Both the position numbers and the translations under genes were made by a program. A stretch of DNA of 64,000 bases from Verrucomicrobiota bacterium. GTDB taxonomy: Bacteria > Verrucomicrobiota > Verrucomicrobiia > Opitutales > Opitutaceae. Of the stretch, positions 51,893 to 59,436 are shown in pieces (the first letter of the stretch is position 1; every line of letters starts with the position of its first letter). The DNA lies in assembly GCA_016235555.1 (NCBI GenBank), contig JACRKC010000014.1:1-64000 (forward strand). Reading direction: 5' to 3'. Below the pieces are notes generated by a model. It was not told the DNA's origin and did no database searches. It was given only the letters and a program-made list of their open reading frames with translations.

Positions 51893-54232
51893 ATGCAACT
51901 CTCCGCTCCGACCACCTCCCTCGACTCCCTGCTCAATCCGGCCGGCCCCGGCGCCACTGGCGGTGTCCCCGTCCTGACCGCGGGCGCCACCGGTTGCGTC
52001 GATTTCGCCGCGCTGCTTCCTCCCGCCCCGACCGCCCCCGAGGTCGCGGCGATGGTTCCGACGCTGCCAGGCGCGACCGCCCCGGCGCCGTTTTCGCCCG
52101 CGATGCCGATCAGCCCGTCGGCGCCCGTTTCCGCTCCGGCTCCGGTCGGAGGCGCGGCGATCGCGACAGGCCCGACGCCTTCGGCAGAATTGCCGGTCGC
52201 GGCACCAGCCGCGCTGGCGCGCCCGGCCCGGCCCCTGACGCTCGCACCGCGCAGCGCCCGTCACGTGGCGACCACCGCCGGCGGCGACGCGGCGGCGACC
52301 GCACCGGCCGCGTCGGAACTTCCGGCCCCGCGACTGACGCTCGCGCCACGCGGCGCCCGTCACATGGCGGCCACCGTCGGCGGCGACACCGCGGCGACTG
52401 CGCCGGCCGTGTCGACGCGCGCCGGATCCGCCGCGCAAAATCTCCGCCGTGGCGGTCGCGTCCCCTCCGCCGGATCGGCCGCGACCGGGACCAGCCCGGA
52501 GGCCGTCGCGGAAACCCCCGTCGCACCCGCACCGGTCACCCCGTTGGTCAGCGAAGCAGTGGTCGCTGCCTCGATTTTGCTCCCGACGGCCACCCAATGT
52601 GAAAGCACCCCACCGACGCTGCTCGAAGCCGCGGCCTCCGATGAACCGGCTGCCGAACTTTTCGCAGAGCAGGGTGACGAGCCGGAAAGCCACGAGGCCC
52701 CGGCGCCTTTTGAGCCGAATGCGGGAGGCGCCGATCTCGCGGGTAGGCGGATGGATTTGGCCGGTTTCGCCGCCTCCGCCCACCGCGCCACGGTTGCGAC
52801 CGCGCCGTTTTCGCTGGCCGGATTGCCGGCCGTGACTGAACCAGTCCAATCGCCCGGGACGGCGGCCCCGGTCGCTGTCCAATTTAGCGGCGTCGCGAAT
52901 GCGGGATCAGCAACACCCGCCACCGGCGATGGGCGTTTGCCGCCGGCCCCCATCGCGCCGCCGCGCGCCCCGTCCTTCGCTGCGCGTGAGTTCCTGCCAA
53001 TGGCGTCGCACGCCGAGACGTTGGATTTTGCCGGTCCGTCCGGTGAGTGGACCACCCGGCTGCCGGCCGGGCTTGCCGTCTTCGATCAGGCAGTGATCAG
53101 TCCTGGCGTTGAGTCAGGAGCGGTCGTGTCCCCGACGCTCGAGTCAACCTCCCGCGTCCTGCCGGGGCGTGAGCCGTTCATCGCGCGGCTGGTCCCGGAA
53201 ACGAATCACCTTTCGCTCCCGTTGACCTCGGTCGCGGCTGAAGCGGCGCCGTCGCTGGAGGCGGAAATCGCCACCACCGCAACGAGTCGGTCGCTCACCG
53301 CCGAATCGTTCGTTCAGGAGCGGTCACCCGTGTCGGCACCGGCGGAGAATCATCGCCCCGGTGACGCGACGATCACGGAGGTGGAGTCGATCGAACTGTC
53401 GCCGGAGCGGTCGGAAACCGCGCCGTGGCGCCCGCGGACCGTGGCGGCGCGCTCCGCCGCGAGGACGGAGGAAAATTTTGCCGCCGTTTCGCGCGAAGCG
53501 GCGGAGGCGCCGGAATCCGTCCGGTCGATGTCAGATAAAAATTTTCTAAACGCTGATTCGGAGTCGGTTGCAACGCATCGGTCGGAGCTTGGCACCGGCA
53601 TTGCTAAATCCGAGCCGACCATGCCTGATTTTCATTCCACCCAACTGACATCGCCCGAAGCCGTGCACTCGCGCGCCGCTTCGGTGAGCGTCGAACAGGC
53701 GGGCTCCGGGCGGCTCCACGCGGCCGACCTCCCGGCCACGGCTCCGGCTCCGATGCCGGCCACGGCGCATCGCGCCGTCGAGGCCGTGCTCACGGCCGTG
53801 GAGCGTTTCGGCGCCGCCGAGCGCCACGCGGTGAATCTGCAATTTTCCGTGGGGGGCGCGGACCTCGCTGTCCGTGTCGAACTCCGCGCCGACGAGGTTC
53901 GCGCCACCTTCCGGACCGATTCCCCCGAACTGCGTGCGGCACTGGCCCACGAATGGCAGGCGGTGGCGGGCGATGCCGGCGACCGGCCGTTCCGGCTCGC
54001 GCCCGCGGTCATCACCTCGAACCAGACCGACGGCGCCGCGTTGTCCGCCTTTGTGGGCGACGGTTCGCCGCGTCAGCGCGACGGTCAGGCCCGCCGCACC
54101 GCCAACGAGGTCTTCGCTTCGATCGCCTCGCGCTCGCGCGGCTTCGCCTCCCACGCGGCGGCGGAGATCGCCGCGCCGCTCGCGCGCGCCGCGCTGCTGC
54201 CCACGTCGCTTCACCTGCATACGCACGCCTGA
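51893..54232 (+). CDS. fliK: Flagellar hook-length control protein FliK
   Basis: Measures hook length and switches export specificity. The 779-residue product is long for the family. Residues 1-570 are alanine/proline/threonine-rich and poorly ordered, including a tandem 33-residue duplication ([14 protein letters not shown] and [14 protein letters not shown]). Residues about 628-735 are the Flg_hook C-terminal domain ([59 protein letters not shown]). An AT-rich patch and a sigma-54-like site lie inside the gene at 53536-53605, just before ATG 53621, which would yield a 203-residue C-terminal form. flgD follows four bases after the stop. Confidence 0.85.
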   Translation: MQLSAPTTSLDSLLNPAGPGATGGVPVLTAGATGCVDFAALLPPAPTAPEVAAMVPTLPGATAPAPFSPAMPISPSAPVSAPAPVGGAAIATGPTPSAELPVAAPAALARPARPLTLAPRSARHVATTAGGDAAATAPAASELPAPRLTLAPRGARHMAATVGGDTAATAPAVSTRAGSAAQNLRRGGRVPSAGSAATGTSPEAVAETPVAPAPVTPLVSEAVVAASILLPTATQCESTPPTLLEAAASDEPAAELFAEQGDEPESHEAPAPFEPNAGGADLAGRRMDLAGFAASAHRATVATAPFSLAGLPAVTEPVQSPGTAAPVAVQFSGVANAGSATPATGDGRLPPAPIAPPRAPSFAAREFLPMASHAETLDFAGPSGEWTTRLPAGLAVFDQAVISPGVESGAVVSPTLESTSRVLPGREPFIARLVPETNHLSLPLTSVAAEAAPSLEAEIATTATSRSLTAESFVQERSPVSAPAENHRPGDATITEVESIELSPERSETAPWRPRTVAARSAARTEENFAAVSREAAEAPESVRSMSDKNFLNADSESVATHRSELGTGIAKSEPTMPDFHSTQLTSPEAVHSRAASVSVEQAGSGRLHAADLPATAPAPMPATAHRAVEAVLTAVERFGAAERHAVNLQFSVGGADLAVRVELRADEVRATFRTDSPELRAALAHEWQAVAGDAGDRPFRLAPAVITSNQTDGAALSAFVGDGSPRQRDGQARRTANEVFASIASRSRGFASHAAAEIAAPLARAALLPTSLHLHTHA
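52235..52432 (+). repeat. 99-bp tandem duplication in fliK
   Basis: Two adjacent copies of a 99-bp (33-codon) unit begin with CTGACGCTCGC at 52235 and 52334. They keep the frame and differ at scattered third positions and a few residues ([20 protein letters not shown] against [20 protein letters not shown]). Confidence 0.75.
53590..53605 (+). promoter_or_regulatory. Sigma-54-type promoter inside fliK
   Basis: TGGCACCGGCATTGCT, GG-N10-GC, identical to the flgB site except one base, and followed by the same TAAATC. An AT-rich tract (AAAAATTTTCTAAAC) lies about 40 bases upstream. An in-frame ATG at 53621 is 16 bases after the GC dinucleotide, close to the 14 and 17 found at flgB and flhB. It could drive a C-terminal FliK fragment and flgD-flgE onward. 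Confidence 0.75.
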
Positions 54233-54236
54233 ACCC

Positions 54237-54704
54237 ATGGCCTCCGTCGCTTCCATCACGGCCCGCGCGGCCACCACCGCCGCCACCGATTCCACCTCCG
54301 CCGTCTCGCGCACGCCGCAAAAGACGCTCGGACAAAATGATTTTCTCAAGCTCCTGGCCACCCAGTTCAAGACGCAGGATCCGATGAAACCCGTCGAGGA
54401 CACGGCGTTCATCGCCCAGATGGCCCAGTTCACCGCCCTCGAGCAGTCCGGCACCATGGCGAAGGAGATGGCGCAGCTCCGCGCCGATCAGCAGCGCGTC
54501 ACCGCCAATTCCTATCTCGGTCACCGCGTCACCGTCGACGACGGCAACGGCGGCACCGCCTCGGGCGACGTGTCCGCCGTGGATGCCTCCGGCACCGAGC
54601 CGCTGCTCGTCATCAATGGCCAGACCTACTCCCTTTCCGCCGTGCTTCGCGTGGAGCCCGGCGTTGTCACCGCTCCACTGCCTGCCCCCACCGGCGGCGT
54701 CTAA
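54237..54704 (+). CDS. flgD: Flagellar hook capping / assembly protein FlgD
   Basis: Scaffold that caps the growing hook. From ATG 54237 it is 155 residues. It carries the core motif [20 protein letters not shown] near 38-57 and [17 protein letters not shown] near 65-81, with a shortened C-terminal beta domain ([20 protein letters not shown]). The protein is at the short end of the family, lacking much of the FlgD tudor/Fn3-like tail. It lies four bases after fliK and 24 before flgE. Confidence 0.92.
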   Translation: MASVASITARAATTAATDSTSAVSRTPQKTLGQNDFLKLLATQFKTQDPMKPVEDTAFIAQMAQFTALEQSGTMAKEMAQLRADQQRVTANSYLGHRVTVDDGNGGTASGDVSAVDASGTEPLLVINGQTYSLSAVLRVEPGVVTAPLPAPTGGV

Positions 54705-54728
54705 ACCTCAACTCCACTCAGGATCACC

Positions 54729-55601
54729 ATGTCACTCATCGGCACAATGGGCAGCGGCGTCAGCGCGCTGCGAACGTTCATGAAAGGCCTCGAAGTCATC
54801 GGCGACAACATCGCCAACGTCAACACGACCGGCTACAAGGCCTCCGAAGCCAAATACGCCGACAGCTTCAGCAACATCCTGCAGCGTTCGTCGCCGTCCA
54901 ACAGCAACGCCGGCAACACGTCCGCCATCGGCGTCGGCACCGGCGTGCAGCTCACGGGCATCAACACCAATTTCAACCAGGGCTCGCTCGCCTCCACCGG
55001 CAAGGTCACCGACCTCGGCATCTCGGGCAACGGCTTCTTCCACGTGAAGAACCCGATCGACGGCACCGAATACGCGACGCGCGCCGGCGATTTCCGCTGG
55101 GATGACCAGGGCTATCTCGTCACCGCCCAGGGCTTCCGCGTCCAGGGCGCCACCGGCTCCAGCCTCGGCACCGTCGACGACATCAAGCTCGGCACGCCGC
55201 CCACCGGCGCGCAGCGCCAGTCCGTCTCGATCGACAAGCTCGGCAACGTGATCGAGTTCTATTCCGACGGCACCTCCGCCACGACCAACCAGCTGCTGCT
55301 CCAGAATTTCACCGACCCGACCGCGCTCGTGCGCGAGGGCAACAACCTCTACTCGGGCCTCCTGGCCGCCGGCCCCGTCGGCGCCGCCAGCGGCGGCTTC
55401 GCCCTCGACGCCACGAAGAACACCCCGGGCGCCAACGGCCTCGGCTCGATCCAGTCCGGCACGCTCGAACTCTCGAACGTCGATCTCACCGACCAGTTCG
55501 CCAATCTCATCACCACCCAGCGCAGCTTCCAGGCCGGCTCCCGCCTCGTGACCGTCTCCGACACCGTGCTCGAAGACATCGTCAACCTGAAGCGCAGCTA
55601 A
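54729..55601 (+). CDS. flgE: Flagellar hook protein FlgE (short form)
   Basis: By position after flgD this is the hook subunit. The 290-residue protein has the N-terminal motif GLEVIGDNIANVNTTGYKAS near 20-39, the LGISGNGFFHVKN strand motif, YATRAGDFRWDDQGYLVTAQG and the C-terminal NVDLTDQFANLITTQRSFQA near 250-269. Most FlgE proteins are about 400 residues or more; the outer D2/D3 domains seem absent, so it resembles FlgF/FlgG in size. It might be one of these rod proteins instead, but the location with fliK and flgD favours hook. A Shine-Dalgarno-like AGGA precedes ATG 54729. Confidence 0.85.
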   Translation: MSLIGTMGSGVSALRTFMKGLEVIGDNIANVNTTGYKASEAKYADSFSNILQRSSPSNSNAGNTSAIGVGTGVQLTGINTNFNQGSLASTGKVTDLGISGNGFFHVKNPIDGTEYATRAGDFRWDDQGYLVTAQGFRVQGATGSSLGTVDDIKLGTPPTGAQRQSVSIDKLGNVIEFYSDGTSATTNQLLLQNFTDPTALVREGNNLYSGLLAAGPVGAASGGFALDATKNTPGANGLGSIQSGTLELSNVDLTDQFANLITTQRSFQAGSRLVTVSDTVLEDIVNLKRS

Positions 55602-55610
55602 ACCACTCCT

Positions 55611-55699
55611 AGTTGAGAGTTGAACGCTGAGAGTTGAAAACCCGCGCCAGCGGGCCGCCCTCTGCCAACTCGCCACATCGGCTCCCTCGACTCTCAACC
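55611..55699. repeat. Palindromic element PE-D between flgE and fliL
   Basis: Left part AGTTGAGAGTTGAACGCTGA with GAGTTGAA, right part TCGACTCTCAACCAG. Similar to the copy at 45251-45350 between flgC and fliE. Confidence 0.75.
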
Positions 55700-55717
55700 A
55701 GATTTTCCGCCCCCGCC

Positions 55718-56320
55718 ATGGCCGCCAAAGACGCCCCCGCCGCCCCCGCCAAAGACGCCGCCGCTGCCCCGGCTGCTCCCGCCCCCGCCGCTTCCGGCGG
55801 CGGCGCCAAGGCGTGGATCCCCGTCATCGCCGCGCTCCTCCTCGCCCCCGCCGCGACTTGGGCGACCGTGGAGTTCGTCATGCTCCCGCGCCTGCAAAAG
55901 AAGATCGCGGCCCTGCCCCCGGCCGAGCACAGCGCCGCACCCGCGGCTGAGGCCGCCAGCGGCGGCCACGGCGGTGGCAAGGGCGGCAAGGAGAGCAAGG
56001 GCGAAAAGGGCGGCGCCCCCGGCGCCTACGAGTTCCAGAACGTCGTCGTCAACCTCGCCGGCACGATGGGCACGCGCTACCTCAAGACCACGTTCCTCGT
56101 CACCGGCGCGCCCGGCACCGACGTGAAAGGGCTCTTCGAAGGGGCCAAGCCCCGCCTCACCGACGTCACGCTCAACGTCCTTTCGTCGCTGACGCTCGCC
56201 GACCTCGAGGAGCCCGGCGCGAAGAACATCATCCGGGAAAAACTCGTCGGCGCCTACAACCAGGCCCTCGGCAAGAAGGTCGCCGATCAGGTCTATTTCT
56301 CCGACTTCGTGATCCAATGA
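55718..56320 (+). CDS. fliL: Flagellar basal-body-associated protein FliL
   Basis: Membrane protein that associates with the stator and supports torque. From ATG 55718 it has 200 residues: an alanine/proline-rich cytoplasmic N-terminus, a membrane segment near 36-57 (VIAALLLAPAATWATVEFVML), a glycine/lysine-rich linker (HGGGKGGKESKGEKGG) and the periplasmic FliL domain (FQNVVVNLAGTMGTRYLKTT, ending VADQVYFSDFVIQ). The long low-complexity N-terminus and linker are unusual. A PE-C palindrome follows. Confidence 0.88.
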   Translation: MAAKDAPAAPAKDAAAAPAAPAPAASGGGAKAWIPVIAALLLAPAATWATVEFVMLPRLQKKIAALPPAEHSAAPAAEAASGGHGGGKGGKESKGEKGGAPGAYEFQNVVVNLAGTMGTRYLKTTFLVTGAPGTDVKGLFEGAKPRLTDVTLNVLSSLTLADLEEPGAKNIIREKLVGAYNQALGKKVADQVYFSDFVIQ

Positions 56321-56327
56321 ACCACGA

Positions 56328-56420
56328 AGGACCAGCGACCAAGGACCAAGGACCAGAGACCTCGAAGTCTCGCGGCCTGGTCGTGGGTCCCTGGTCCGTT
56401 GTCCCTGGTCCTTGGTCCCT
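56328..56420. repeat. Palindromic element PE-C between fliL and fliM
   Basis: GGACCAGCGACCAAGGACCA with AGGACCAGAGACC pairs with GGTCCCTGGTCC and GTCCCTGGTCCTTGGTCCC. It ends five bases before the fliM ATG, so it forms the entire fliM leader. Confidence 0.85.
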
Positions 56421-56425
56421 CTGAC

Positions 56426-57475
56426 ATGGCCGACGATCCCCAAAAAGCCACGAGCGATTTTCTCGATCAATCCGAGATCGACAAACTCATCGCGCAGACC
56501 GTCGAAACCCAGGCGCCCAAGACCGCCGTGCTCGGGGTCGCGGGCGATCTCGGCGCCGCGACCAAGATCGAGGCCTACGATTTTCGCAACCCGGCGTTTC
56601 TCTCCGAGGCCGAGTTGCGCCGCCTCCGCCTGCTGCACGAGGATTTCATCCGCTACCTCAGCGCCCGCCTCTCGCTCTTCCTGCGCATGGAGTTCGGCCT
56701 CAAGATGGCCAAGCTCACGACCGTCACCTACTCGAAATTCTGCGAGTCGCTGCCGAACCCCACCCACCTGTCCCTTTTCAAGGTCGAGCCGCTCACCGGC
56801 GTCGGCATCCTCGACATCAACCCCCGGCTGGCGCTCACCATCGCCGACCGCCTGCTGGGCGGCCGCGGTCACTCCGTCAAGGCCGAGCGGTATCTCACGG
56901 AGATCGAGATCGCGCTGATCGAGGACGTGATCGTCGTGTTGCTCGAGGAGTGGTGCGCCCAGTGGAAAACCGAGCAGGAACTTCGTCCGCTCATCATCGG
57001 GCACGAAAACAACGGCCGCTTCCTGCAAACCTCGCCCAAGGACGCCATCGTGCTCGCCCTCACGCTGGAGTGCAATTTCGGCGATTGCTCCGAGCAGCTC
57101 CAGATCGGCGTGCCCTATTACACGATCGAGCCGGTGGTGAAAAAAATGCAGGCCCGCCGGCAGAAGGACACCGCCGTGACCCCGGTCGCCCGGCGCGCCG
57201 AGTGGCAGGCCGCCTACGATCGCATCACCATCCCGGTGCGCGCCGAGTGGCAGGCGGTCGAACTCAGCGTGCGCGAAATCGCGAGCCTGCGCGTCGGCGA
57301 TGTGATCGAAATGCCCGCCGCGTTGTGCCACGACACACGCGTGCTGCTCAGCGGCACCGCGAAATTTGTCGGCACCGTGGGCCTCGATACGGACCACGTC
57401 GCCATCCAGCTCACCCGCAAACTCCCCGCGGAGGAATTTTCCCATGCCAAATCTGACGGAAGAAAAGTCTCTTGA
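56426..57475 (+). CDS. fliM: Flagellar motor switch protein FliM
   Basis: Receives phospho-CheY and controls rotation direction. The 349-residue protein starts at ATG 56426. It has the N-terminal CheY-binding helix FLDQSEIDKLIAQ near 11-23, the middle domain (LSARLSLFLRMEFGLKMAKL, SLFKVEPLTGVGILDINPRLA, DRLLGGRG) and a C-terminal SpoA domain (AEWQAVELSVREIASLRVGD). Its 3' end overlaps fliN by 32 bases in a different frame. Confidence 0.95.
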   Translation: MADDPQKATSDFLDQSEIDKLIAQTVETQAPKTAVLGVAGDLGAATKIEAYDFRNPAFLSEAELRRLRLLHEDFIRYLSARLSLFLRMEFGLKMAKLTTVTYSKFCESLPNPTHLSLFKVEPLTGVGILDINPRLALTIADRLLGGRGHSVKAERYLTEIEIALIEDVIVVLLEEWCAQWKTEQELRPLIIGHENNGRFLQTSPKDAIVLALTLECNFGDCSEQLQIGVPYYTIEPVVKKMQARRQKDTAVTPVARRAEWQAAYDRITIPVRAEWQAVELSVREIASLRVGDVIEMPAALCHDTRVLLSGTAKFVGTVGLDTDHVAIQLTRKLPAEEFSHAKSDGRKVS

Positions 57476-57707
57476 TATCGTCCTCGACGTAAAGCTGAAG
57501 GTCACCGTTCAGCTCGGTTCGGTCCATCTGCCCATGCGCGATGTGCTCGAGCTCTCGCCCGGTTCGATCGTGCAGCTTCAGCAGCACGCCAGCGACCCCG
57601 TCGGCCTCTTCGTCAACGACAAGCTCGTCGCCTACGGCGAAGTCGTCGTCGTCGAGGATAACTTCGGCATCAAGATCACCGAACTCGTCGGCAGCGCGAA
57701 GCCATGA
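57444..57707 (+). CDS. fliN: Flagellar motor switch protein FliN
   Basis: C-ring component, here a minimal 87-residue protein made of one SpoA domain (LDIVLDVKLKVTVQLGSVHL, VLELSPGSIVQLQQHASDPV, FVNDKLVAYGEVVVVEDNFG, IKITELV). The start ATG 57444 has GAGGAA twelve bases upstream inside fliM. It overlaps fliM by 32 bases and fliO by four (ATGA). Confidence 0.95.
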   Translation: MPNLTEEKSLDIVLDVKLKVTVQLGSVHLPMRDVLELSPGSIVQLQQHASDPVGLFVNDKLVAYGEVVVVEDNFGIKITELVGSAKP

Positions 57708-58138
57708 ACCTGCTGTCTGGTAGCCGCGAGCGTGAGCGAGTGGGTTTGGGGCGAATCGTCCACTCGCTCACGCTCGCGGCTACGGTTTTTCTGAGCCTTG
57801 GCTTCGCGTCGCTCACGCATGCCGCCGACGACAACAAGATTCTCTACCCCTCCAACTCCGCGCCCGCCAGCGCCCCGGCGACCGGCGGTCTCGGCCACGT
57901 CACCCTCGTCGTGGGCCTGGTGCTCGCCGCGGCCGGCGGCTGGTTCGTCTGGCGCGGCCGCACCAACCCGGCCCGCGCCGCCGATGGCCGCGTGCTCGCC
58001 ATTGAAGAGACCCGCTCGCTCGGCAACCGGCAGTTCCTCGTCGTCGCCTCCTATCAGGAAAAAAAGTTTCTCCTCGGCGTGTGCCAGGGTCGCATCGACC
58101 TGCTCGCGCCGCTGCACGACGAGAAGCCGCGGACATGA
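57704..58138 (+). CDS. fliO: Flagellar biosynthesis protein FliO
   Basis: Small export-apparatus membrane protein that stabilises FliP. The 144-residue protein has a signal-like hydrophobic stretch (residues 20-40, ending THAADD), a membrane segment near 65-82 (HVTLVVGLVLAAAGGWFVW) and a FliO C-terminal domain (RSLGNRQFLVVASYQEKKFL, LLAPL). A 64-bp PE-B element with perfect 24-bp arms (57720-57783) covers codons 6 to 27, so much of the signal peptide is repeat-derived. The ATG overlaps the fliN stop (ATGA), and the stop overlaps the fliP start in the same way. Confidence 0.85.
   Translation: MNLLSGSRERERVGLGRIVHSLTLAATVFLSLGFASLTHAADDNKILYPSNSAPASAPATGGLGHVTLVVGLVLAAAGGWFVWRGRTNPARAADGRVLAIEETRSLGNRQFLVVASYQEKKFLLGVCQGRIDLLAPLHDEKPRT
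57720..57783. repeat. Perfect palindromic element PE-B inside fliO
   Basis: Arms 57720-57743 and 57760-57783 are exact 24-bp complements (GTAGCCGCGAGCGTGAGCGA...), with a 16-base loop. It encodes GSRERERVGLGRIVHSLTLA near the fliO N-terminus. Relatives lie at 40392-40441 and 40521-40582 in non-coding DNA. Confidence 0.95.
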
Positions 58139-59028
58139 CGCCCGGAGGTCCAACTCCCGCGCCGGTGGCGGCGGTCACCGACCGCCGAAGCTTCGGGCGG
58201 CGGTCGCCGACCGCCGCCGCACTCGTCATCGCCGCGCTGATCCTGTTTTTCGTGCCGCTCTCGGCGCCGGCCCAGACGGCCACACCCGTTCTCCCGGGCA
58301 GTTCCCCGATCACCGCGCCGACCGCGGCTCCTGCGACCACGCCTGCGTCCACCTCCGCGCCGTTCCGCCTCAACATCGGTCTGGAAGGGCAGGGGCAGGC
58401 CGGCGAAGTGAGCGTGGCGGTGCAGATCGTCATCATCATGACGCTCCTGTCCGTGGCTCCGTCGATCGTGCTGCTGATGACGAGCTTCACCCGCATCGTG
58501 ATCGTGCTGGGTTTCGTGCGCACGGCGCTCGGCACTCCGTCAGCTCCGTCGAACCAGATTGTCGTCGGCCTGTCGCTCTTCCTGACGTTCTTCCTCATGG
58601 GCCCGGTTGTCGACCGGGTGCACAACGAGGCGCTCCGGCCCTATCTCGACGGCAAGATCACCTCGATCGAGGCGCTGGACAAGGCGACGGTGCCGTTGAA
58701 GGCCTTCATGCTGAAGCAGACCCGCACGCGCGACATCGAGTATTTTCTTGAGTTGGGCGGCTTCCCGCCGACAGCCGTCAAGGATCTGCCGATGCGCATC
58801 GTGATTCCGGCGTTCGTCGTCAGCGAACTGCAGACCGCGTTTCAAATGGGTTTCCTCCTCTTCCTGCCGTTCCTCGTCATCGACTTCCTGGTTTCCAGCG
58901 TGCTGATGGCGCTCGGCATGATGATGATGCCGCCGATGACGGTCGCCCTCCCGCTCAAACTGCTGCTCTTCGTCCTCGTCGACGGCTGGCAGCTCGTCGT
59001 CCGCTCCCTCGTCCAGAGCTTCGCCTAG
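58135..59028 (+). CDS. fliP: Flagellar biosynthetic protein FliP
   Basis: Core subunit of the type III export gate. From ATG 58135 the product is 297 residues, with an N-terminal signal sequence (residues 29-45) and conserved segments ALGTPSAPSNQIVVGLSLFL near 134-153, FFLMGPVVDRVHNEAL and LLFLPFLVIDFLVSSVLMAL followed by GMMMMPPMTVALPLKLLLF. The segment before the signal helix (residues 11-28) is encoded by a palindromic element at 58167-58218, giving an unusually long basic n-region. It overlaps fliO by four bases. Confidence 0.95.
   Translation: MTPGGPTPAPVAAVTDRRSFGRRSPTAAALVIAALILFFVPLSAPAQTATPVLPGSSPITAPTAAPATTPASTSAPFRLNIGLEGQGQAGEVSVAVQIVIIMTLLSVAPSIVLLMTSFTRIVIVLGFVRTALGTPSAPSNQIVVGLSLFLTFFLMGPVVDRVHNEALRPYLDGKITSIEALDKATVPLKAFMLKQTRTRDIEYFLELGGFPPTAVKDLPMRIVIPAFVVSELQTAFQMGFLLFLPFLVIDFLVSSVLMALGMMMMPPMTVALPLKLLLFVLVDGWQLVVRSLVQSFA
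58167..58218. repeat. Palindromic element inside the 5' end of fliP
   Basis: GGCGGCGGTCACCGACCGCC pairs with the complement of CGGCGGTCGCCGACCGCCG (21-base arms, two mismatches) around AAGCTTCGGG. It is read in frame as AAVTDRRSFGRRSPTAA ahead of the signal helix. Confidence 0.8.
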
Positions 59029-59049
59029 TTTTTTGCGGAGCAAAAAACT
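59027..59049 (+). promoter_or_regulatory. Hairpin over the fliQ ribosome binding site
   Basis: AGTTTTTTGC (59027-59036) and GCAAAAAACT (59040-59049) are perfect complements around GGA. The stop codon of fliP is in the left arm, and the only Shine-Dalgarno-like sequence of fliQ, GGAG, is in the loop and stem closing base, ten bases before ATG 59051. It could limit fliQ translation or be opened by ribosomes finishing fliP. Confidence 0.7.
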
Positions 59050-59050
59050 C

Positions 59051-59320
59051 ATGAATCCCGACCTCGCCATCGATCTCTTCAAATCCACCGTGATGTTCGC
59101 GCTCTACGTCGTGGCGCCGTTTTTGGGGGTCACGCTCGTCGTCGGTCTGCTGGCGAGCGTGATCCAGTCCGTCACCTCGATGCAGGAACAGACGCTCACC
59201 TTCGTGCCGAAACTCATCGCGCTGGCCGGACTCGCCCTGGTGCTGACGCCGTGGCTGCTGCGCACGCTGTCCGAGTTCACGATCACCATCCTGACGCGCA
59301 TGGGCACGCTGGGGCACTGA
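59051..59320 (+). CDS. fliQ: Flagellar biosynthetic protein FliQ
   Basis: Export-gate subunit of 89 residues with two membrane hairpin helices. ATG 59051 yields the typical start NPDLAIDLFKSTVMFAL; conserved VTLVVGLLASVIQSVTSMQE near 27-46, LTFVPKLIALAGLALVLTPW near 49-68. Its ribosome binding site is held in a hairpin shared with the fliP stop codon. Confidence 0.95.
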   Translation: MNPDLAIDLFKSTVMFALYVVAPFLGVTLVVGLLASVIQSVTSMQEQTLTFVPKLIALAGLALVLTPWLLRTLSEFTITILTRMGTLGH

Positions 59321-59324
59321 TGAA

Positions 59325-59428
59325 GACCAAGGACAAAGGACCAAAGACCAGAGACCCCCGGCCACCGGTTGGTGCGCCTCGGCCTTTGCTCTGAAGTCGT
59401 TGGTCGCAGGTCCTTGGTCGCTGGTCCG
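59325..59428. repeat. Palindromic element PE-C between fliQ and fliR
   Basis: ACCAAGGACAAAGGACCAAA with GACCAGAGACC on the left and GTCGTTGGTCGCAGGTCCTT with GGTCGCTGGTCC on the right. It ends nine bases before the fliR start; more diverged than the copies at 48419 and 56328. Confidence 0.8.
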
Positions 59429-59436
59429 TTTCAACC

